A stretch of DNA of 64,000 nt from Okapia johnstoni (lineage: Eukaryota; Chordata; Mammalia; Artiodactyla; Giraffidae), in assembly GCA_024291935.2 (NCBI GenBank), contig CM044316.1, positions 8,176,501 through 8,240,500 of the forward strand. The letters are read 5' to 3'. Below are positions 32,500-44,600 of this stretch, piece after piece. Each line of letters begins with the position of its first letter. Position 1 is the stretch's first letter. The notes beneath the pieces are model-generated. The model ran no database searches, was not told the origin of the DNA, and was given only the letters and a program-made list of their open reading frames with translations. The position numbers were made by a program, and so were the translations under genes.

Positions 32500-35400
32500 G
32501 TGAGTCTGGGGGAAGGTGGAGAATGCATGCCAGGGTCTGGGTTCTCTCACCAACAAGGGAGAGAAGGAGACTTATTTTTAAAGTGAGGTCCAGAAATGGT
32601 TCTCTGGGAACAAGGAAGTTCTTTCTCCTCCCTAAATGCCCAGAGTATTCTGAACTCTTCCCCTTTGGAACCCATCATCTCTCTCCCTTCCTCCCTCCCT
32701 TCCCCCATTCATGCTTCCTTCATTTATTCTGCCCATGGACCCCTAGATGATAGTTGATTTCTTTCATTTTCTGGAACTTCTGATGATGGTCTCCATTCCC
32801 ACTTCTGCCCTCCACAGCCTGTGCTCTGTGGTGCCCTCCGAACTCCTCATGTGTCAATGGCACCGCCTGCCGCTGCGCTCCAGGATTCACTTCTTTCTCT
32901 GGGGAAATCTTCACGGACCCCTTGGAGAGCTGTGATGGTACAGAGACTTGGGGTGGTGGCAGGACATGCAGAGAATGTGGGGTACAGCCCAGTACCCATG
33001 GGAGACATGGGTATTCGATGGGTGACTCAGCCTTTGTCCTCAGAACTGTCAAGCACAGAAAAAAGAAAAACAAAAAGATACAAAGGTAGACAGATGAGAC
33101 ACAAATAATCCTGGCTTCCTGGAGAGGAGCTGGGTCTCCAGGAGTCTGGAGTCTGAGCCTCAGTTTGTCCTTTCAGGACTGAGGAGGGAGATGCAGAACT
33201 TCTACCCACTCCCCACTTCAGCACTGCCCATTGTGTCCCAATATGGGGTGCCAGTCAGAGGGCTAGGAAGATCAGAGCTGATTGCACAAGCTTCAGGGAT
33301 GGCTTGTTCCAGCTGCATCCTAGACCCAGCAGTATTGACCAAGAGTCTAAATCTTTCCAAAAAGACATGGATTACATATCAGGCCCAGTGCTGCAGAGTC
33401 AGGTAGGGGATGGGGATCTCTGTCTTGAGGGGCCACACATCTCTGGGAGGTGACTTTTGCCCTGTTGTGTTCCAGACATCAATGAGTGTGGACCACCCAC
33501 ACTAGTGAACTGTGGAAGATTTGCAGACTGCCAGAATACAGAAGGGGGCTACCGCTGCACATGCACCCCAGGATATACGCCTATTTCGGGGGCAATAATC
33601 TTCAGGAATGAGAGTGAGAATACATGTCAAGGTGAAAATGATGCTGCATTTTCCACCTCTCATTCTTGAGGTTTCAGGGTTACCTAAATACTGAGTCATT
33701 TCTGAAGCATCCAGGGACAGGAACTTGGTTACAGGTGTAGCACCCAGGTCTGAGTTGGAACAGTTTACAGATATGTGTCCCACCTGCACAGAGAGGCAGA
33801 TGGTACTAGCCAGGGACCCAGGTCCTGGCTTTGCCACCTGAGAGCTACATGTGTGATACTGGCCAGGATGCTTATTTAGAAATCACTGTTAACATGTGAG
33901 ATGTGATAATATTATTGTGATTTTCTGTTTTCTTTATTAAGTACCCCTATCTTGCACAAATAAACACAAAAGCAACTTTGCCAAGCTCACTATGTGACCT
34001 TGGACAAGTTACTTCACCTCTCTCTGTGCCCCAGCTTACCTAACTATAAAAAGCGGGGGGGAATGATGCTGTTTACCTCATAGAATTGCTGCAAAGGTAT
34101 ATGAGGTCAAAAAGCACAAAACACTGATGGCTGTTGGGCTTTTAAATTATGGTCATCATGATCTAATGCACCCTCTCCAGGATGGACATCCCTGGGGGCT
34201 GTGCCCAGGATGGGTGCTCAAGAGCAGCTGTCCTGGTGCATCCCCTCCCTCACCAGGACCAGGAGGAGCATGGCCTCCACACATCACCAGGCTTTGCCCC
34301 ACTTCCAGGGTGAGCAGGCAAGTAGGGAAAGGGGCAGAGGGCAAGCAGTGGGTCAGACAGGACTCCAGAGAGGGGTACGTGAAGAGGGATAGACCTGAAT
34401 ACTGAGGATGGGGAGGGGAGGAGAGTGAAGGTGGGAGGTGAGAAGGATGCTGAGCTCAGGGTTCAGAGGACTCTGAAGAGGGTTCTTTGACTCACCCCAC
34501 TGCAGGGAGAAGAGCCAGGAACCTTGGGCCCAGTCCCTTCCCTCCTGCCCTGCAGATGGAGGGCAGCAGAGCCTCCCTGGTGGGAGGGAAGAGGGGACCT
34601 GCATCTGTGTGGAGTCTGCTAGCTCATAGCAGCCTCGATGGGTGGCTATTGTGCTTGAACTTGTGACCTGGTCAGAAGACAGAGCCTTCAGTAAATTAGT
34701 AAAGGTCCCTCATCTCCAGGCCTACTGTGTGTTTGGGGAATGGAGATTGAGTTGACTTTCCTCCCCCAGTTTGCCTCATTGGCCAGATACCCTTGTGCAG
34801 TGAGCAACCTGCACAACTGCATGTGGTGATCATTGATCCCACTCAGTGTGTTTGCACTAAGGGGGCTGCTCACCCATTGTTGTGAGACCCTCCAGAAACA
34901 TAGATGTAGAAGACTGAAGTGGGAGGGGACCTCAACAGACCTCAAGGTGCGTGACAAGGAGAGAGCCGCCTGCTAGTTCGCATCAAAGCCTTCTGCCTGA
35001 AGACCTAGATCTGTGACAGGCTCAGCTGGATTGTCTTGCACTCCCCACCTCAGCATTCCAGCCCTCACTGCACCCAAGTACATGCCCATCCATGTCCAGG
35101 CTGTGAGGTCTGCTACAAGAAGACCTGGGCTGGGTCCCTGGTTCCTTGTTCAACTTTTCCAGGCATCAGAGGGCTGTTCTGCATGCCTATCTAGTCTCCC
35201 AACCCTCTCTGAACCCCAAGGCTCAGAACTTCTGCAGAGGATCTCTTCTGGATGTTCAGAACATCCCACTGTCACATGGCATTTTATCTTCTTAAAACAA
35301 AAGAGGAAGTGACATTCAAGATAATCAGTGTGGTCACAGAACCGTGTGTTCCAGAACACTATCTGTCCTCTTTGCCATTGTTAGTGACTGCTGGGAGAAG

Positions 35401-38400
35401 ACCTACCCCCACTGGGGCCTCTGAGACCCTGGGTCATGGTGGACACTGGGGCCCCATCTAGAAATGTGAGAGAAGGAAGACTCAAGGAACGCTCCACTGT
35501 CCCCAGCCATCACTGACTCTGCCAGCAAACTGCCTGGAGAAGTTGTATCCCTGCACCCTGACCTAACATCTCAACTGCTGATCTTCCATCTATTTCCCCA
35601 GCCAAGGCTCCACCCTGAACCTCTCCCATAATCTCAGTTCATGGACCTGAGGTAGCTCTGATGACTGGGGCCTGGGAGGATGTTGTGTCAGGGGTGTGGC
35701 AAGGTGACATCAACCCCCAACTCACTGGAAGAATCAGGTAAATGAAGAGTGAAGAGGTTTCCATCTGGTCTCAATGATAAGTTGTCACTAGGGACCATTT
35801 CCTCTGGTATGACCCTCTACTAAGGAGGTCAACACAGACTGCACAATGACCCAGACCATGTGAGGACAGAAGGTGGAGACTGAGCCTCACCCAGCAGTGT
35901 GCACATGTCCACATCTCTATCGGGAGGCCAAGTGTCAAGATGGCAGAAACACCTGCCACCCTTCGCCCATGAGCACCTGCTCCCCGCTCCAGCCACCCAG
36001 CCCTCCCCCATCACGAGCCTTGCTCAGCTGTGGATTCTCATCACTTCCTGCCAGTCTGGGGGATGCCTTCATGTGAATCAGATAAAGGCACTTCACAGCC
36101 CTAAAGCTGACTAGCCAGACATCAAACCCACTGTCCAGCACAGCCTGGTGCCCACTGCTCGGGTGGCCCTGGCCTTTTTATCATCATCCTCATTTTCTGT
36201 GCAACTGCTCACAAGCCTCATCCTTGAGCTGCATGACTCAGGGGTGGGTCTTTGTCCATGTCCATGGAGCTGGAGTCTCAGGGTTAGAATGGACAGGAGA
36301 GCGCTGTCTTGCCAGGGTCAGCAGGATCCAAGGAGAACTCAGCTGGCAGCATTCGCCCTGGGGAATTCAGGACAAAGTGCATCAGTGGGGCCAAAATGGG
36401 CCCTGCTCAAGGAACACAGCTGTACTTGGTTACCAAGAAGACCCACCTAGGCCTTTGTCCAAATCTTTAGCCTGGGACATGGGCAGCTGTGATGCCCCCA
36501 TCCCAGCTGGGAGCTTCCCAGGGAGGCTCACGGAGTCAGAGATGGCAGACTGGGTAACTTGGGCCACTTCTGGACAACAGAACTCCTGGGTCACCATGCT
36601 CATCCATAGGATACCTCCATATGAATGAGGAGAGGCCCTCACTCACCAAGGAAGAGAGAGCGGGCCTTTCTGGATGCTTCTATGCTGAGAAACGTGGCTG
36701 ACACCCAGGCCGGAAGGTTGTCCACAGCCACAGACCCACAAGGCTCTCCTTCCCCTTGCAGACGTGGACGAGTGTCAGCACAGACCCCGACTCTGTAAAG
36801 GCCACAGCATCTGCATCAACACCGATGGCAGCTACACCTGCCAGTGCCCACCCGGCTTTGAGTTCAACCCAGAGGACCCGAGGCATTGCACAGGAAGACC
36901 CTGGAAAGACAATGTGAAGCGGGCCTGGAGCTGGGGAAGGAGCTGAGGTGGTTCAGGGACCCCAAGAAGGAGGAAGACAAGACTCGGGTTCTTGTGACAC
37001 CAAGGGCCTGCCGGGGCCCTGCCCAAGGATCACCTCCCCGAATGGTCCCACCACAGACCAGGGAGACGGCAGAGACTTCTGGGCTTGGGGTTTCTTTGTG
37101 GAGTTCCTCACCCCCATGAACATCCCCAGACCTCATCCATTCCTCATCTGTCACATAAGATCAGAGGGAGTGTCACCTCTAGCTTTCAGAGGGGGAAACT
37201 CAGTCCAGGCCTAAGGAGAATGTGAGTAAGAGCCTCGATGGGGGAGTCGAGCTTCCATGACCCAGTTTCTATCTTCGCCTCATTTTCCTTCTTAAAAATA
37301 GGGACACTGTCCCAGCTGGAGTCACCTTAAGGGAAGCTGCCATGACAAGCTTTGGCAGTGAAGAGGCAGCAGCACTATGGGGAGAGCTGTGTCCTCAGTG
37401 TAGGCAGCAAGGAGCTGGGAGACCTGAGCTGGACAGGACTGGTCTTCTGAGTTCTGTTCTAATAAAGGTGGGGATACAGCTCCGGATGGCAGTGGTGCCT
37501 CTTCCTCACCCACAGCATCACACATGGGTCGTGATCAGTACTATAGCCTCCCTGGTTAGAAGCCCATCACAGGTGCCCCCACAGAGTCTCCTGCACCAGA
37601 CATGAAGGGATTCAGCTTGATTTGGGATTACACCTGCACCCACAAAGTTATGCCCTGTCCACCTTGCAGAGAGGATCTGAGCTACTGGAACTTTTATGTT
37701 AGAAAATGCTATCACACATTTGTAACCCAGCAGGCCAGGTAACTTGCAGAGAGAGGGTGTCCTCAGAGCACAGCACTAAGAAATCTGAGAAGGGGCATGA
37801 AGAATGGGTGCAGTGAGTGAAGGGGGGTAGTTCTGATCTTCTGGCTTTTTCCTCAGATGTGAATGAATGCACCTCTGGGAGAAACCCATGCCATAACTCC
37901 ACCCACTGCCTCAACATCGTGGGCAGCTTTGAGTGCCGCTGTCGCCCTGGCTGGAAGCCAATCCCTGGGTCCCCCAATGGCCCAAGCAATACAGTCTGTA
38001 AAGGTTTGGAGCTCAGATGCTACACTCTTGGAGACCCACATTCAAAACATCTAATTACATACTCTTTGGTACCCACACAAACCAAACAGAAAGATCACTG
38101 GGGGTCCCCTGCTGTGTAAGGTGTTAAGCATTTTGAGGCTAAATGTGAAAAGATCTTGGAGGGGTGGGGGGTCCTAGAGAAGGAGCTGGGGTACCAGGCG
38201 GAAGGCTCACAGGGACCCCAGGCAACAGCTAATTACCAACTGGAAAGAGGATATTTCAGTATTTTCACAAGCTGTACTTGTCTCATCTGCTGTCTGTCAG
38301 AACTCTACACACTTCCTATATATATTCACAGCGTTCACTACTCAAGGATGTGCTGTCCTTGATTCCAGGAGGTGGCATCACCTCCTGGGAGGAAGGAAGC

Positions 38401-41400
38401 ACTAATTGGAAAGTAAGGGGGCACAGCGAAGAGAGGAACCTCATCAGACCGGGGCAGAGCCTGACTCCCTTCTTTGTGTCCCCAGATGTGGATGAGTGCA
38501 GCTCCAGGCAGCATCACTGTCACAGCTCCACTGTCTGTGTCAACACTGTGGGTTCATACACGTGCCACTGCCGCCAAGGCTGGGTGCCTAAAGACGGATT
38601 CCGGGATAAGCAAAAGACCACCGTCTGTAAAGGTACCTGTCCTGCCCTGATCTAAGACCCACTCGCAGCAAACACAGACACTGCCACACCTAATGAACTG
38701 CTGTCCTGTCCCCTGCAGAGATCCCCTTCCTCACCTGGACTGCTCCCTCTGGAGTCAAGAGCCAGGTGAGTGGCCCCAAAGGGACCAGGCAGCAGGAAAT
38801 CTCTCCACAAAGCCAGTTCATTTCCCCCGAGCTCCCACACTCACATGAGGCTCTCTGACCACCTTGTCTTCTCCCCCAGGCACTCTCTCACTTCTTTAAC
38901 AGAATCCAGGATCTAGGCAGAAACTTCAGTTCTGCCTCTGTCCCAAACAATGTTCAGGTAAGGGCAGGACCCAAGGGAGGCAGGTGGAAGCATTCCATAG
39001 AAGCCTTGGGAAACTTTGGTCTGGAAAGGGACACTCCAACAACAATGGTGTGCTCTCTGAGGCTCTGCCTCTCCCACAGGGTGGGTGGGAAGAGTGGACA
39101 CGTGTAGTGACTATTGAACACCATGGCACACCTACTAATGCCCCTTCCTTTCCCTGTTTCTGGATATTGGGTTTACATCATCCTTGACACTAATGAAAAA
39201 GCTTGACCTCTGAGTGGCTGGATTGCAGGGGCAAAAATCACCCAGGGAATCCCATCCAGTACCACCTGTATCACCCTGACAGTCTCTTTAGTCTGTTCTC
39301 TGTGACTGGGTCATACCTTCATATGGCCTATCAGATGCGTGGGCTACTGGCTTTGTGTCCCCATCCCCCCAGGTCCTCGTACAGGAGGTGGGTGATCTGC
39401 TGGAGACCCCCGGGGACCTGAAAACCCTGCCCTTCTCAGAGCAGCAGTCTGTGGTCACTAACCTTCTCTTTGGCATGGAAAATGTCCTGAAAAGTGTGAG
39501 CAAGGAACTGCCTAAAGGGTCATTGAACTTCAGTTCATCCACAGGCATAGGTAAGTCAGTACCTGAGTCTGACCCCAGGTTCCTGCCTCCTTGCTCTTCC
39601 AATCCCACTAGAGCAAAGTGACCATGCTTATATCTCCCAGTTAATCTCATAAACAAATTAAAATAAAAGGTTAAGGGTAAAATAGTTGAGAGGGATTAAT
39701 AGGTGCAAACTTGTAGTTGTAAAATAAATAAGAGGATGTAAGGTACAGAATCTGGAGAAGAAAATGGCAACCCGCTCCAGTATTCTTGCATGGGAAATCC
39801 CATGGACAGAGGAGCCTGGAGGGCTACAGTCCATGGGGTCGCAAAAGTCAGACACTACATAGTGACTAAACCACCACCAACAATGTACAGCATCGGGAAT
39901 GTAGTCAATAATATATGGAAATGAATGGTAACTAGAGTTACTGTGGTGATCATTTTGTAATGTATGATAATATCAAATCATTGTTTTGTACACAGGAAAC
40001 TATTAGAATATTCTAGTTCAATTGTACTTCAGTGAAAAACAGAGAGAAAAAAAGGCTAAAAAGAAATGAAAAACTAAACTTTCATTGTAAAATGAATTAT
40101 CAGCAAAAGAAATAATTATACTGAAGAATTTAAGATAAAATATAAATAGCTTCAAAACAAAACCACCTGGTGGCTCAGATAGTAAAGAATCTGCCTGCAA
40201 TGCAGAGTTCCATCCCTGGGTCAGTAATATCTCCTGAAGAAGGAAGTGGCAATCCACTTCCAGTATTCCTGCCTGGAGAATTTCAAGGACAAAGAGTCTG
40301 GTGGGCTACAGTGCATAGGATAGCAAAGAGTCAGACAACTGAGTCACTAACACTTTCACTTTCTCTTCAAAAGAAAACAAGGTATTAAATTTGGAAGAGT
40401 ATAAATCTAGTATTATTTGCTATTTAAGTCTGATTTGTTTTATTAAGATGAAATGCACTTAATATAAATTCACCATGTTAACCAGAGTGTACAATTTGGA
40501 GACATTTAGTAGTACATTCACAGAGTTGTACAACCTTCACCTCTATTTCTAAAACATTTTCATAATCCCAAAAGCATACTCTGCACCCACTAAACAGTCA
40601 CACATTTCTCCTTTCCTTCAGCCCTGGCAATCAGTTATTGGTTTTCTGTCCCTATGGATTTCCATCCTGGATATGTCCTATAAATAGAATTATACAATAT
40701 GTGAGCTGCTAGCTTCTTTCTCCTAGCATCATGTTTTCAAAGTTATTTCATGTTGCATCATGTAGATCAATCAATTTCACTCCATTTTATGGCTAAATAA
40801 CAATGTGTCATGTGTGGATATACCACCTTTTATTTATCCATTCATCTTTGGATGGACATTTGGATTGTTTCTACCTTTTGACTGCTGTGAACAGAGCTAC
40901 TGTGCATATTGATGTACGGGTATTGGCTTGAATATCTATTTTCATTCATTTGGGTCATAAAGCTAGGAGTGCTATTGCTGACTTATGTGGTAGTTCTATA
41001 TTCAACTTTTTGAGAAACTACCTAACTGTCTTCCCAAAATGGCTATTTTTCCATTTTCCATTGTCAACAGCAAAGTACAAGGGTACAAGAGTACTTCTCT
41101 TTATTGTCGGTGACACCTGTTGCTTCCATTTTGGTTTTTTTTTCTTTCACTATAGCCATTCTAGTAGTTGTCAGGAGAGATTACATCATGATTTAATCTG
41201 CATTTCTCTAGTACCTAAGGATGTTTAATATTTTTTATGTCATTATCAAACATTTTTGTATCTTTGTTGGAGATATGTCTATCTATTCAAGTCCTTTGCC
41301 TTTTTTCTTTATCTCTCTCTTTTTTTTTTTTCTTTTTGGCCATGGTATGCAGCAGGCAGGATCTTAATTTCTTGACCGGGGATTGAACCCAGGCCACCAC

Positions 41401-41586
41401 AGTGAAAACACAAGTCCTAACCACTGGATGGCCAGGAACTCGCCATCATTTGCCTATTTCTAAATTTAGTAGTTTGGTGTTTGGCTGTTGAGCTGTAAGA
41501 GTTTTTTATATGTATGTACATATATATATATGAGTAATATATATGTAAGAGTTCTTTATATATGACTTCTTTATATATATATATAT

Positions 41587-41617
<31 letters not shown>

Positions 41618-44600
41618 CACATATATTCTAATTGTAGACCCTCTGAGACACGTGAGTTGCAAATATGATCTCCCACTCTGAAGATCATCTTTTCACTTTC
41701 TTCACAGTCTTTTCACTTTAATGGGCATATGCTTTAAATTTTGATGAAATCCATTTAATTTATTGTTTCTTTTGTTGCTTGTGCACTTTTGCCATATCTA
41801 ATAATCCATTTCCAAATCAAAGATCATGCAGATTTATCCTTATGTTTTCTTCTGTTCTAGTTTTCGCTTTTAAATATACATTTTGACCCATTTTGAATTC
41901 ATTTCTGTGTATTGTGTGAGGTAGGGGTCCAACAGCCTTTTTTTTCTGGGTATGTAGCCAGATGTTATGGAAGAGAATATTCTTTCTCCCACTGAATGGT
42001 CTTGGCACCCATCGTTGAAAATCAATTGACCATAGACATATGTGTTTATTCCGGGACTCTCAATTCTATTGTGTTGGTCTATATGTCTATCTTTATGCCA
42101 GTGTCATACTGTTTTGAATACTGTAGGTTAGTAGTCAGTTTCAGTATCAGGAAGATGAATACTCCAACTTTGTTTTTCATTTTCAAGATTGAGTATTTGT
42201 GTTTTTTCAATACTATACAAACTTGAGGATGAACTTTTCTATTTCTGCAAAAACTAGTTAAATTCTGTTGTAACATGATTAGTATTACACTGAGTCTGCA
42301 GATCACTTTGGGGAATATTGCAATCTTCAAATATTATCTTCCCATCTATAAACACTGGATGTCTTTCCATTTATTGAGGGTTTTCAATTTCTTTAAACAA
42401 TCTTTTGTAGTTTTCTGTATACAAGACTCGAACCTCCGTAGATAAATTTATTCTTAATATTTTGTTAAAGATCTTTGCATTTATGTTCATAAGAGATACT
42501 AATCTATAGTTTTATTTTCTTGTGATTTCTTTATCTGGTTTTGTGTTCTGGGTAATGGTGGTCTCATGGAATTATTTAGGTTGTGCTTCTTCTTCTTCTA
42601 GTTTTTGTTTACAAAAATTCATATTAATTCTTCCTTAAATGGTTGGTAGAATTCTGATCTGGGCTTTTCATTTGGAGACTTTTTGATTTCTTATTCAGTC
42701 TCCTTACTAGTTATAGGTCTCTTAGATTTTCTGCTTCTTCAGTTACTTTTGTAGTTTGTGTGTCTGTAGGAATGTCCATTTCATCTAGGTTGTTGTTTGT
42801 GCTGGTCTCACGCTATTCATAATCACTGTTGTGGTTGGACTGATCCTTGTGGTTCTGTTGTCTAACCAGGCTTGGGTTCCCTCCTCCTCTTGGAGTACAG
42901 CCAGCCTGCTGAAACCACATTGTGGTGAAGGAAAATGCAGTGTTTATTGTAAGGTACCATACAAGGAGTCCAGAGCGCTAATGCTCAAGGCACCTAAATG
43001 ACAGCACGCTCGAGGCCACAAAGTGAAATTACAAGGGGGAGGCTGAGGGGGCCCTGGAGTTCTGCTTTTATTGCCATGGAAGGTGGGGGGTGGGGACCTA
43101 GGATTTGGGCTCACTCTTTTTTGGTGAATTTAAAACATGAGAGCCAGAGATTAAAGCATGGGAAGAGAAGAGAGCAAGTGGCAGTTATTGAAATCATTCT
43201 GCTTTGAAATCAATGAAGATTGCAAAAAAAAAAAAAAAAGAACCTCAGGAGGGGGAGGAGGCTTGGTTCCTTATCTAGTCCCCTCCTCCCCTGACAGTTC
43301 AGTTCAGTCGCTCAGTCATGTCCAACACTTTGCGACCCCATGAATCACAGCACACCAGGCCTCCGTGTCTATCATCAATTCCCGGAGTCTACCCAAACCC
43401 ATGTCCATTGAGTCGGTGATGCCATCCAGCCATCTCATCCTCTGTTGTCCGCTTCTCCTCCTGCCCCCAATCCTTCCCAGCATTAGAGTCTTTTCCAATG
43501 AGTCAACTCTTCACATGAGGTGGCCAAAGTATTGGAGTTTCAGCTTCAACATCAGTCCTACCAATGAACACCCAGGACTCATCTCCTTTAGGATGGGCTG
43601 GTTGGATCTTCTTGCAGTCCAAGGGACTCTCAAGAGTCTTCTCCAACACCACACTTCAAAAGCATCAATTCTTTGGCGCTCAGTTTTCTTCACCATCCAA
43701 CTCTCACATCCATACATGACCACTGGAAAAACCATAGCCTTGATTAGACGGACCTTTGTTGGCAAAGTAATGTCTCTGCTTTTAAATATGCTATCTAGGT
43801 TGGTCGTAACTTTCCTTCCAAGGAGTAAGCATCTTTTAATTTCATGGCTGCAATCACCAGCTGCAGTGATTTTGGAGTCCCAAAAAATAAAGTCTGACAC
43901 TGTTTCCGCTGTTTCCCCATCTATTTCCCATGAAGTGATGGGACCAGATGCCATGATCTTAGTTTTCTCAATGTTGAGCTTTAAGTCAACTTTTTCACTC
44001 TCCTCTTCCACTTTCATCCGGAGGCTCTTTAGTTCTTCTTCACTTTCTGCCATAAGGGTGGTATCATCTGCATAACTGAGGTTATTGATATTTCTCCTGG
44101 CAATCTTGATTCCAGCTTGTGCTTCCTCCAGCCCAGCGTTTCTCATGATGTACTCTGCATATAAGTTAAATAAACAGGGTGACAATATACAGCCTTGACG
44201 TACTCCTTTTCCTATTTGTAACCAGTCTGTTGTTCCATGTCCAGTTCTAACTGTTTCTTCCTGACCTGCATACAGGTTTCCAAGAGGCAGGTCAGGTGGT
44301 CTGGTACTCCCATCTCTTTCAGAATGTTCCACAGTTTATTGTGATCCACACAGTCAAAGGCTTTGGCATAGTCAATAAAGCAGGAATAGATGTTTTTCTG
44401 GAACTCTCTTGCTTTTTTGATGATCCAGTGGATGTTGGCAATTTGATCTCTGGTTCCTCTGCTTTTTCTAAAATCAGCTTGACCATCTGGAAGTTCATGG
44501 TTCATGTATTGCTGAAGCCTGGCTTTGAGAATTTTGAGCATTACTTACTAGCATGTGAGATGAGTGCAATAGTGTGGTAGTTTAGCATTCTTTGGCATTG

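Larger units (their letters stand above)
40420..42850 (-). mobile_element. old L1 (antisense) in intron 10
   Basis: Diverged antisense L1, 3' UTR first ('gttaaccagagtgtacaat', 'tctatttctaaaacattttc') and then ORF2 ('ctgatctgggcttttcattt' near 42660). It is interrupted by a SINE at 41331 and an AT tract at 41516. No open ORF2. Confidence 0.72.

Noticed and set aside
32250..32750. 166-codon plus-strand ORF across exon 2
   Set aside because: In a different frame from the receptor and reads through its splice donor; the exon phase supports the short exon only.
41516..41633. possible cruciform or origin-like palindrome
   Set aside because: Simple TA repeat; no further structure supports a function.
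43365..44075. 236-codon plus-strand ORF (and 48482-49051)
   Set aside because: Antisense shadow of the BovB reverse transcriptase, recurring wherever BovB occurs on the minus strand.
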